Origin: Massiliimalia massiliensis
GTDB lineage: Bacteria > Bacillota > Clostridia > Oscillospirales > Ruminococcaceae
DNA length: 64,000 bases
Direction of reading: 5' to 3'
Assembly (NCBI RefSeq): GCF_900155615.1
Contig: NZ_FUHT01000004.1
Span: 1-64,000, forward strand
This document shows positions 52,658-61,500 of the stretch, piece by piece. A model generated the notes under the pieces. The model ran no database searches. It was given only the letters and a program-made list of their open reading frames with translations, and was not told where the DNA came from. The translations under genes were made by a program, and so were the position numbers. Every line of letters starts with the position of its first letter. Within the stretch, counting starts at the first letter, position 1.

Positions 52658-53206
52658 TTATGATTGCTGTATCAGAGTTATTTGAGCGGGCTTAGCAGAA
52701 CAGACGCAGAAGGTAAACCCATCCTGAAAGGGGAGAAACTGAAAGTAACCGTTCCTGCAGCAATCAATACCACCGTCTGGATTAACTACCGAAAAACAGG
52801 AAAATTGATCGGTGATTCCCTCTCCCGTAAATTTGACATAGCTTTCTTTAGCAGTCCAAATTTGGAAAAAAGCGTCGTCCGGCCGTGAAGCTAGCCAATC
52901 CGCCTCTGCCGGATGAAAAAACCGGCCTGCGATTCGCGCCTGTCTGCAGGGCTGATGCCGTTGGAGATCAATCCCGAGCGGCGTATCGCTGAGCCCGCAG
53001 GCCCAGTAATCTCCACTGTGTGAAATGGAATAGTAAATTCCGTCGCAGTCAAAATGTGGTTTCTGGCGCGGCCTGGTAACTACCTGGTACGGAACGGGCA
53101 GATGGTATTTCCGGGCAAATTCTGTTCCGAGAGAAAGGATTATTTCCTTTGGCGCAGAAATCCGGCTAAGCGGACAGATTACAATCTGAATGTTTGCGCG
53201 GATCAT
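52658..53206 (-). CDS. Sfp-type 4'-phosphopantetheinyl transferase
   Basis: 182 residues, somewhat short for the Sfp type. Motifs: KPHFDCDGIYYSISHSG, GIDLQ (the usual third position Glu is Gln, so one Mg ligand differs) and the WTAKESYVKFTGEG stretch. It loads the phosphopantetheine arm from CoA onto carrier domains, here the free carrier protein and the two NRPS carriers. It overlaps the carrier gene by 4 bases. Its stop codon lies in the right-end hairpin of the IS200 element, so its original C-terminus may have been changed. Confidence 0.8.
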   Translation of the reverse strand: MIRANIQIVICPLSRISAPKEIILSLGTEFARKYHLPVPYQVVTRPRQKPHFDCDGIYYSISHSGDYWACGLSDTPLGIDLQRHQPCRQARIAGRFFHPAEADWLASRPDDAFFQIWTAKESYVKFTGEGITDQFSCFSVVNPDGGIDCCRNGYFQFLPFQDGFTFCVCSAKPAQITLIQQS

Positions 53207-53427
53207 TCAAGCCCTCTTTCCTGCATATAGGCAATAACGTCCTTAACCTGCTTGAGCTGCCACACATCGCGGGTTGGCACGCTGATATCATACCGTTCCT
53301 CAAATTCGCAGATGATATTCATAATATCGAAGGAATTCAGGGCTAAATCCTTAACAAAGTCGGTATCCATCGTCAGACCGCTCTTGCCGGTCACATGATA
53401 TATAATTTCTTCTAATATTTCCAACAC
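53203..53427 (-). CDS. Free acyl/peptidyl carrier protein
   Basis: 74 residues with a single carrier domain. The phosphopantetheine Ser is in DLALNSFDIMNI. Size, acidic character and position between the acyl-AMP ligase and the transferase gene point to a discrete carrier that receives the activated acyl starter. Ribosome site lies in the 12-base gap behind the ligase gene. Confidence 0.85.
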   Translation of the reverse strand: MLEILEEIIYHVTGKSGLTMDTDFVKDLALNSFDIMNIICEFEERYDISVPTRDVWQLKQVKDVIAYMQERGLE

Positions 53428-53439
53428 AAATAATCCATC

Positions 53440-55113
53440 CTATCCTTGTGCATTTTCCTGTATATTCTGACGTTTGATCTTTCTGGAAGCGGTGCGTTCA
53501 AAATCGGTTTCCCGAATATTAATCATCTGCACCTGCTTATAAATTGGCAGCTTTGCGTTCATTTCATTGATATACACCTGAAGCTGCTCCAGGATTTCGT
53601 AGTTGCTCATATTTTCAGTCAAAGCTGGATCTGGATATATAATCGCTGCGATTTTGACATCGTCCGTCGAAGCGCCGCTGAGCGCTCCGTAAACCATAAC
53701 CTCTTTGACCAACGGCATTTTACGGATTTCATTTTCCATTTCCTCTGCCGCAACCTTTTTTCCGTTTTTCATTACAATAAGATTTTTCTTCCGTCCAGTG
53801 ATATGGAGGTGGCCCTTCTTATCGAGATATCCCAAATCACCGGTTTTAAACCATCCTTCTTCATCATAAGATTCTGCTGTCAACTCCGGTGCTTTATAAT
53901 ATCCGCTCATCATGGAATAGCCACGAACTAATATTTCATCCTCTATAAATTTTACCTCATTACCAGGAAGGATCATTCCGACGGAATCCAGGCTAAAATC
54001 CTCGTTGCGGTTACAAGAAATGCTGGGTGAGCATTCTGTAATTCCATAGCCCTGCAACACCACAATCCCCATATGGAGAAGATCTTTTGCAATGTTTTGC
54101 GCCAGATAAGCCCCACCGGATAGGATTACATCCAATTCTTCCAGACAGGTGCCCTTGAGAGCCGCCTTAATACCAGTGCCAATGATTACGCCCGGACGAT
54201 GCAGGAGAGACTCCAATTTGATCATCCGCTGTACAGAGATTTTTTTGCCGGCTTTTTCAATGGATGACCAGATTATCTTATGGATCACCTCGATGATCAG
54301 AGGAACAGCGACCAAAAGATTGGGTTTAAACTGTGTCATTTCCTGAACCATCCGTTTGAGATCACAACTGAGACAGACATTGATCCCCCGGATCAAACCG
54401 CAAAGGACACCACAAGTTAAGCCATAGGTATGGTAGAGGGGAAGGGAATTAAAAATTCGTTCCCTAGAGTCCAGGATGGTAAGAGAATCGGCGGCATTGG
54501 AAAGAATTGCAGAATGGGACAGCATTACCGGTTTCGCTGTACTGGTCGTTCCGGAAGTATAAACAATAGAAGCTGTTTGTTTTGGGTCAATTTGATAGGC
54601 GGAAAAGCGATGCTGTGCCTCCGCATCTTTAGACATGAGGAGAAAGGAGGTAAAGCTTTCTGGGTCATCTTCCTTTCCGCCGATTACAATCACCCTTTTG
54701 ATTTGGGGGATTTCTTCTTCTATTGTGCTGCAGAGGTTGCGAAGCGCCGAAGAACAGATAATGCCTTCAGCATCTGCCTGTTGCACCATCTCCAGAATAG
54801 TTTGATCTGCATGCTCGGTATCGATGCAAATGGAAACTCCGCCGGCAATAGCGGTTCCAAAATAGGAGACCAGCCATTCATAGCTGTTTTCACCGATCAG
54901 GGCAACATGCTTTCCATTCAGCCCGGAGGCAAATAAAGCCGAGGCAAAGGCAAAAGAGTCCTCTTTTAATTCCCGAAAGGACTTATCATGTCTTTTCGAT
55001 CCTCTGAGATAGGTTGTAATAGCGGGTGCGTCTGCATAACGATCGGAAACATCGGTCAAAAATTCCCGAAAGGTTGGGTAATAACGGCTTTCCTTCTGTG
55101 GGATATTTTTCAT
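53440..55113 (-). CDS. Acyl-AMP/CoA ligase (AMP-binding enzyme)
   Basis: 557 residues of the ANL superfamily. The P-loop is unusual, YTSGTTSTAKPVM in place of the GTTGxPKG pattern. Other core motifs are present: GYGITECSPS (A5), GWFKTGDLGYLD (A7) and the C-terminal Lys in TASRKIKRQ (A10). It probably activates a fatty or aryl acid for the free carrier protein and so starts the peptide. It overlaps the response-regulator gene by 4 bases. CoA ligation is an alternative. Confidence 0.8.
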   Translation of the reverse strand: MKNIPQKESRYYPTFREFLTDVSDRYADAPAITTYLRGSKRHDKSFRELKEDSFAFASALFASGLNGKHVALIGENSYEWLVSYFGTAIAGGVSICIDTEHADQTILEMVQQADAEGIICSSALRNLCSTIEEEIPQIKRVIVIGGKEDDPESFTSFLLMSKDAEAQHRFSAYQIDPKQTASIVYTSGTTSTAKPVMLSHSAILSNAADSLTILDSRERIFNSLPLYHTYGLTCGVLCGLIRGINVCLSCDLKRMVQEMTQFKPNLLVAVPLIIEVIHKIIWSSIEKAGKKISVQRMIKLESLLHRPGVIIGTGIKAALKGTCLEELDVILSGGAYLAQNIAKDLLHMGIVVLQGYGITECSPSISCNRNEDFSLDSVGMILPGNEVKFIEDEILVRGYSMMSGYYKAPELTAESYDEEGWFKTGDLGYLDKKGHLHITGRKKNLIVMKNGKKVAAEEMENEIRKMPLVKEVMVYGALSGASTDDVKIAAIIYPDPALTENMSNYEILEQLQVYINEMNAKLPIYKQVQMINIRETDFERTASRKIKRQNIQENAQG

Positions 55114-56663
55114 ATTGCCTCACCTTCTCTTTTTTTAAAGTATATGGATTCTGCTGTCACCTGAGCAAGCTCCTGTTCCAGCGTATCTGCATGATCATCA
55201 AGTATTCTGAGGAATACATCGACAATCTGAGAATCGAACTGTCCGTTTTTGCCGTTCTTCAGTTCGGCAATCGCAGCTTCCCGCGTCAGGCTGCTGCGGT
55301 AAGTCCGTTTGGAGGTCATCGCGTCAAAGGAGTCTGCAACACTGATGATCCGGGCCTCCTCCGGTATCTGTTCTCCGGTTAGCCCGGCAGGATATCCTCG
55401 TCCGTCCATCCGCTCATGATGCGCCGCAATAACCGGCAGGATATCATTAAATAGGGAAACGGAGGAAAGCATTTGTTCACCCAGAGATGGATGCTCCTTG
55501 ATCAGGGCATACTCTTCGTCAGTAAGCGGGCCGTTTTTGCGGAGAATTTCATCGGGAATTCCAATTTTTCCGATATCATGGAATAGTCCCGCTACCCGAA
55601 TCCGCTCGATATCGTCCGAACTTTTCCCCATTTCCTGTGCTATTTTCACTGCATAGAAGGCAACACGGTCGGAATGCCCGCGAGTGTAAAAATCCTTGGC
55701 ATCAACGATTTTTCGGATTGCATCAATCGTTTCAAAGTAGTTCTGGCGCATGGAGGCATACGCGTCGCTTAATTCCTTGTTCTGGAGCTGCAAAAGGGAA
55801 TGGAGAATGAGGTTGTTGACAATCTCGCCAAGCTGTTTGGCGTATACCTCTAAAAGCTGGACATCCTCGTGCCGGATTCGGTCCGGGAACTCCATCTGAA
55901 GGATGCCGAACTGCCGGCGGCCTTCTGCCGACAGAGGCGCTGTTAAAAGACGCTTCTCCTTTTCTTCAATCATCTGCTGCTGATCCTGAAAATAGGAGTT
56001 AAAATAGCCGATGTCTATCTGATTCCGGGAACTGTATTTTCCCATTCCTAGATAGGATTGGGGGTCCATTTCCTGGAGCTGTTTGTCATCCACCAGTCTT
56101 GCAAAGTCCAGATATACGAATCCGTCCTTGCAGGGCAGGATTTCAGAAACCTGCTCCAGGATTTTTGAAAGGAATGCGGATAATTCCTGCTGGTGGTTTA
56201 AACGGGGAACCTGTTCCAGGATTTTGCTCAGTCCATCCCGATAATTGCGGATTGTACGCATCTGCCGGATTGATTTTGCACAGGATTCGATCAGCAGCTC
56301 CAGTTGGTCGAATCGGTCGCTTTTTTCATAATAGCCCTGAATATCCAGCTCGCGGATGGTTTTAATCGGCGGCGCCATACTTTTATGGCCGGTCAGCAGG
56401 ATAATAAAGAGGTCCTGATCAAAGGTACGGATCTGCCGTACAACCTCATCGCCGAGGATCGGGCGCATCAGAAAGTCCAGCAGAAGAATATCGTATTCTT
56501 TGGTTTTGATCCGTTCGATGGCAGTCAAAGGATCATTCTCAATATCTACCCGGTAGCCGGCTGCCTGAAAATAGGACTGCAGGGTTTCGGTCATGATTTT
56601 GTCATCGTCAAGTGTCAGAATGGAGAATTCATTTTTTTGGTCAATTACTTTATTCTTTCTCAT
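55110..56663 (-). CDS. Response regulator with HD-GYP domain
   Basis: 517 residues. REC domain (about 13-130, phospho-acceptor Asp in LLLDFLMRP), a middle sensor-like region (about 150-320, GAF-like), then an HD-GYP domain. The latter has FHDIGKIGIPDEIL and HHERMDGRGYPAGL, with catalytic His-Asp and GYP all present. HD-GYP enzymes hydrolyse cyclic di-GMP or related dinucleotides. Partner of the adjacent histidine kinase, whose gene overlaps by 14 bases. Placement inside an NRPS operon is unusual. Confidence 0.85.
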   Translation of the reverse strand: MRKNKVIDQKNEFSILTLDDDKIMTETLQSYFQAAGYRVDIENDPLTAIERIKTKEYDILLLDFLMRPILGDEVVRQIRTFDQDLFIILLTGHKSMAPPIKTIRELDIQGYYEKSDRFDQLELLIESCAKSIRQMRTIRNYRDGLSKILEQVPRLNHQQELSAFLSKILEQVSEILPCKDGFVYLDFARLVDDKQLQEMDPQSYLGMGKYSSRNQIDIGYFNSYFQDQQQMIEEKEKRLLTAPLSAEGRRQFGILQMEFPDRIRHEDVQLLEVYAKQLGEIVNNLILHSLLQLQNKELSDAYASMRQNYFETIDAIRKIVDAKDFYTRGHSDRVAFYAVKIAQEMGKSSDDIERIRVAGLFHDIGKIGIPDEILRKNGPLTDEEYALIKEHPSLGEQMLSSVSLFNDILPVIAAHHERMDGRGYPAGLTGEQIPEEARIISVADSFDAMTSKRTYRSSLTREAAIAELKNGKNGQFDSQIVDVFLRILDDHADTLEQELAQVTAESIYFKKREGEAI

Positions 56664-58542
56664 TTGCCATCACCTCTTTTCGGTCAACAAAGGCTACGTG
56701 ATCCAACGGGATGGAGATGACCCATATTGTTCCGCCGCCGGGATTTTCTTCAAACCACATAGATCCGTCGAATTTTGCATGAATTACTGTGTTGGAAATA
56801 AATACGCCGAGCCCGGTTCCCTGGTTTCCTTTGCTGGTGATCATCTGCTTTAATAGCTTTGTGCGCACCTTTTCTGGGATACCAGAGCCAAAATCCTTGA
56901 CCGATATGGCCAGCGCCTCGTCGTTTTTGTCAATGGATATGATAATATCATGGCGTCCGTCCGGTGTCTGAGCGTCGATTGCATTGGATACCAGGTTTGT
57001 GACAACCTGAACTAGGTTATTGATATCGCCATGCATCATGATATCAAAATCATCAAACCGGTTTTCTATGATAAGGGAACAGCGGCTGTTCAGCAGTTCA
57101 TGCCTTAACAGCAGGGAAACTCGCTTAAAGGTTTCTGTCAAAGAGAAATCAACGCTGTCAGAAACATTCATGCTGCTGGCTTGTCCCTTGACGGCTGTAA
57201 TAATGTCGGACATATAAGCGCAGGATTCCCGCATCCGCTGCAGCCAGGAGTCCATTTCCGCGTATATTTCATGATAGTCATCCGGCGTCACATCAGCGTC
57301 ACCGATGCTCAGGGTACATTCTTGAATCAGGTTTTCTACAGCAGAAAGGCTTCCGGAAATACTCATGATCGGAGTTTTTAAGTTATGAGCAAGTCCGCCG
57401 ACCATCTGCCCTAAAAACGCCAGACGTTCCTGCTCCATCATTTTAACCTGACTGGCCTGTAACTGCTGCATATTTACCTTGATTTGAGTAACATCCTTGA
57501 AAATGGACAAAAATCCGCAGACACTTCCTTTTACTACAAGGGGAGTCACTTCAACCATATAATAACAACGGATCGTTTCACCGTCCCGTGTCATGCTGCA
57601 GGATTGCTCGTAAGCTGTTTTAACGTTGGTTTCTTGGCAGTAGTGAATTGCATTGAGCAAGTTATAAACAGCTGTCTTGTTTTCAACGTCCTCATTTTGG
57701 ACACAGCTATGGAGATAAATGTTTTCCCGAATTCCATGCTGACGTCCGAGCAACTCAGCAAATGGCTGATTGAAGCCGATGATAAGTCCGTTTTGATTAA
57801 TGATCAGATAACAGTCACCCATCAGATTCACCAACTGTTGCATGGCGATTGGTTTCACGTCAAACAGATGCAGTCGGTAAATGACAAGTCCGTGAAAGAT
57901 AATAGTGACAATAAAACTAATCGGGGTGATTACAATGGTGGCTTTAATCAGCCCCCCAACAACCAAGAGGTTAGTTAGACTGGGAGCAAGACTTCCGATC
58001 GTGAATAGAATCGCCTGCCAAATATGTAGCCTTGTTTTCGTTTTAAATGCAAAGCGGATCATCAGGATCACAGATAAAGCAACACAGGCAAAGGTATAAG
58101 CTGAGTGAATCGGAAAATAAGGGCCAAATACCACTGTGGTACTGGAAAGAGAAAATACACGATAAAAGAGATGATGAAAGTTATTTGTGAAGATCATGAT
58201 CAAAGATAGAATCGGTAGAATAAAAATACACCAATATCCTTTGGGTAGATTACTTTCATATTTTTTGGTATAGCAGATCACAAATAAAAGCGAACAGGGT
58301 GGAATTAAAGTTCCGCCAAGGTTGGTAATCCCATCCAGAATCATCAGCCACCGTATGTTTTCCGGGTCTGTATATTTAATCCCAATCAAGGCCAAAAGCC
58401 AGATGATTAAGATAAGCACAGCAGCAAAATAGAATTTGTGCAGGAGATTCACCTGCCGGGTACGAACCATGGTGATAATAAACGCGACCATTAGAATAAT
58501 GGATATGATGAAAAAAGCCATCAGGCTATTTGAGATATACAT
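56650..58542 (-). CDS. Membrane sensor histidine kinase
   Basis: 630 residues. N-terminal 7-helix membrane sensor region (about 1-220, HisK 7TM type), then a PAS-type domain (about 225-340), a dimerisation helix with GGLAHNLKTPI (phospho-acceptor His) and a C-terminal ATPase with GSGIPEKVR and GNQGTGLGVF. ATG 58542 follows AAAGGAGTGG; an upstream ATG inside the NRPS end is not used. It lies 40 bases after the NRPS stop and presumably senses a membrane-associated or secreted signal. Confidence 0.85.
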   Translation of the reverse strand: MYISNSLMAFFIISIILMVAFIITMVRTRQVNLLHKFYFAAVLILIIWLLALIGIKYTDPENIRWLMILDGITNLGGTLIPPCSLLFVICYTKKYESNLPKGYWCIFILPILSLIMIFTNNFHHLFYRVFSLSSTTVVFGPYFPIHSAYTFACVALSVILMIRFAFKTKTRLHIWQAILFTIGSLAPSLTNLLVVGGLIKATIVITPISFIVTIIFHGLVIYRLHLFDVKPIAMQQLVNLMGDCYLIINQNGLIIGFNQPFAELLGRQHGIRENIYLHSCVQNEDVENKTAVYNLLNAIHYCQETNVKTAYEQSCSMTRDGETIRCYYMVEVTPLVVKGSVCGFLSIFKDVTQIKVNMQQLQASQVKMMEQERLAFLGQMVGGLAHNLKTPIMSISGSLSAVENLIQECTLSIGDADVTPDDYHEIYAEMDSWLQRMRESCAYMSDIITAVKGQASSMNVSDSVDFSLTETFKRVSLLLRHELLNSRCSLIIENRFDDFDIMMHGDINNLVQVVTNLVSNAIDAQTPDGRHDIIISIDKNDEALAISVKDFGSGIPEKVRTKLLKQMITSKGNQGTGLGVFISNTVIHAKFDGSMWFEENPGGGTIWVISIPLDHVAFVDRKEVMANEKE

Positions 58543-58582
58543 AGCTTCCACTCCTTTCCTGCCATTAATATTGGTAACAAGA

Positions 58583-61500
58583 CTATTCGTCCTCGAAGAA
58601 GGACTGTAAAAGCTTGCGTGGGTCTGGCTTTTTCCAGTAAAACTGATGCGCTGCAAGAGACTGTTCTGTTAGGGTGCAAACCGGCGTAATCCGGAACGGC
58701 ACCTGCATCAGGCGATAATATTGCGATAACAAAGGCGCGATTTTTACGCCATCCGCAGAACGGGAACGCTCCTTTAAATGCTGTTCAAAGGTTTCCCGGT
58801 CAACCTCCTGAAAACTTTTGCCCAACTGCGCGAGAATTTCCCGGATTGGCAGCACCTGCGGATTAAACAGGTGATAAACCGGCCCGCAGGACTGCATCAG
58901 AAGAACGGCAGCCCGCGCACATTCATCTACTGCGGTCATCTCCAAAGGGAGCTGCGCTAAATCAGTTGAAATTTTACTCAAGCAGCAGATTCCGCTCACT
59001 AGTCCCCAGAACGCATTTGTGGAGGCGTTTTTCTGGAACACGCCGTCGCTGCTGCGCCCAACCAGCCTGCCGATTCGCAAAATAACGGCAGACAGGCCGT
59101 TTTGAGCCGCCTCGCGGACAAGCTGCTCTGCGGCGTATTTTCCGCGCAGATAAACATTGTCACGCCAGTTCTGCCCGATTTCAAAGTCCTGTTCTGTAAA
59201 ATCTCGGACTGTTTTAGGTGAGCCGAGCAGGTATTCCCCACCCAGGCTGATTGTCGAAATATGGATCAGTTTCGCCTGCGCTCTGCGGGCAAAGGAAATC
59301 GCGTTTGCTGTTCCCCCGCGATTGGTCAGCTCAGCCAGACCATCGCTGGCGTAATGCCGTACGTCAGCCGCGGCATGAATAACATAGGAGATCTGCTTAG
59401 AAAGCTCTTCGGACAGTGTATCGGGGATGCCGAATCCTGGCTGCAGCAAGTCGCCCTGTATGGGTACGATCTTAGCGCGATTTGATTTCAGCCATCCGCT
59501 GCCAAAATACCAGGCCAATGTCTCGTATAGCCTGGCTGGGTTTTCCCCGCGAACAAGGGCGAATAGCTTGGGATATCCCTCGTCTAACAACGCCCGGATC
59601 AAATGGGAGCCAAAAAATCCGGTTCCGCCCGTCAGGAAAACAGCTTCCTTTGAAGATGCCGTAATGACCTGCGGCTGAATATCCGTTTTGGGGGAGATGG
59701 CAGGCGGCTCTGCAGCCTGCAGGGTGATCTCCGCCATCTTTGCCTGTGTTTCCTCTTTAAGTCCAAAAAAGGAGAGCTGGGCTTGGAGCGTTGGATGCTC
59801 ATAAAATTCTGCAAGGGTCATAGAAAGCCCCTGATTAAAGTAGCTGCTTAAAAGGGTTAGTGCGGCAAGCGAGGTGCCGCCCTGTTCAAAAAAGGAAATT
59901 TGCGGATCAATCTGCTCTTTCGAGAGCACCTCTGCCCAGAGGGATTCCAGCGAGCTGTTTTCCGGCATTTCCGGCGCCGGAAAAACAGTCTTATTGTCCG
60001 TATGCCCCTGCGGTGTTTCAGTAGGAATAGATTCCGGCACACTAGCGGGCGGCGTGTCTGTTGTTTCTGGTTGTTCGGGTGCCCAGTTTTCCAGCTTTTT
60101 CAAATCCAATTTTCCGGAAGCGGTGCAGGGAAGTGCTGACAGCAGATGAATTTCCGAGGGAACCATATAAGCGGGCAATTCTTTTTTGAGGTAACCGCGC
60201 AGGGCCGCAGCATCAAAGCTGCAGCCTGGTTTTCCTTCTACAAAGGAGGCCAGTACCATAAAACTGCCGTCCTTTTTAACGATGGTCGCTGCATGGGCTG
60301 CATAGCCGGAATCCAGAATTTTTTGTGTGATTTCACTTAGCTCGATCCGCTGGCCGTTTAATTTTATCTGATGATCCCGCCTGCCCAGGAAATCAATCCT
60401 TCCGTCGGGCAGAAGACGGACGATATCCCCGCTCCGGTACATGGTTGCGCCGGGGAAGAAGGGATCGGGAAGGAACATTTCCTTAGTAAGATCCTTCCGT
60501 CCTACATAGCCGTTTGCGACACAGTCACCCGAAAAATAGAGCTCACCGCTTGCGGTAGGCATGACGGGGCGCATCGCCTCATCCAGGACATATCCGCGGC
60601 AATTCGGATACATCCGCCCAACAGTAATCCGGTCGGCATGGGTGACTTCGTCCATAGTGCAGTAGACGGTAACCTCAGTCGGGCCGTAAAGATTGAAAAT
60701 TCTCTGGCATTTGGCGTCCCGCAGCATTTGCAGGAGCTGTGGAGGCAGCACCTCGCCGCACATCATGGCAACCGGCATACTTTGGATTGCCTCAAAAAAC
60801 ACATGGTTATTCAGGAAAAGCTGGGCTCGGGACGGAGTGAATTCAATCATCCCAACACGGTGTTTGGTAATGAGCTCCGCAACCTTCCAGGGAAGCATCA
60901 TTTCCTCTTCATCCGCCATGACGGAATATTTCCCATATGCCATAGCAATCAGCGTTTCAGTGGTAAAAATATCGAAGATCGAATTGGCAGTGCACAAAAA
61001 GCCGCCGTCTATGCTCGAAAGGATAGGATCGAGCACCGCGATGAGGTTGCAGATTGACCGATGCCGGATCATAACGCCCTTTGGATTTCCGGTTGAGCCG
61101 GAGGTGAAAAGGATGAAACAGGTGTCGTCAATATCCCGCCCCTCGGGTGGCTGAAAGGCGCGGGGACTTTCATAGGACGGGTTAATCTCCATAAAGCGGC
61201 AGGGAAGCTCCTGCGGCAGGTTCTCCATAGTTTTCTGATCGCAGAGCGTTAAGGTGACGCCGCTGATTTCAACCATATAATGCAGACGGTTTTCCGGGAA
61301 ATTGGGCAGCATCGGAACATAGGCGGCGCCTGTTTTCAGCACAGCCATCATAGCGACCGGAAGTTCCGGTCCCCTCCGGCAGAGCAGGCCGACTGCGTCC
61401 CTCGGCCCAATCCCCTGTTCAAGAAGCAAGGCGGCCAAAGCGTCGGAACGGGCCTTCAGCTCCGAGAAGGTCATCACTTCATCATGGAAGATGAACGCCG

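Larger units (their letters stand above)
51914..52665 (+). mobile_element. IS200/IS605-type element, complete
   Basis: A single Y1 transposase gene with no TnpB lies between two matching subterminal hairpins. The left is CCACCCGC-TAT-GCGGGTGG (51960-51978) and the right is ACCACCCGT-TTG-ACGGGTGGT (52637-52659). Between gene and right end lie more hairpins: CCAGCG/CGCTGG (about 52583-52602) and GCCCC/GGGGC (about 52619-52631). There are no terminal inverted repeats or target duplications, as expected for the family. The ends are approximate. It sits between the DUF368 terminator and the phosphopantetheinyl transferase gene. Confidence 0.8.

Noticed and set aside
51914-52665. TnpB-type guide RNA system at the IS200 elements
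   Set aside because: No TnpB gene lies next to either copy within the window, so the end hairpins are read as transposition ends only.
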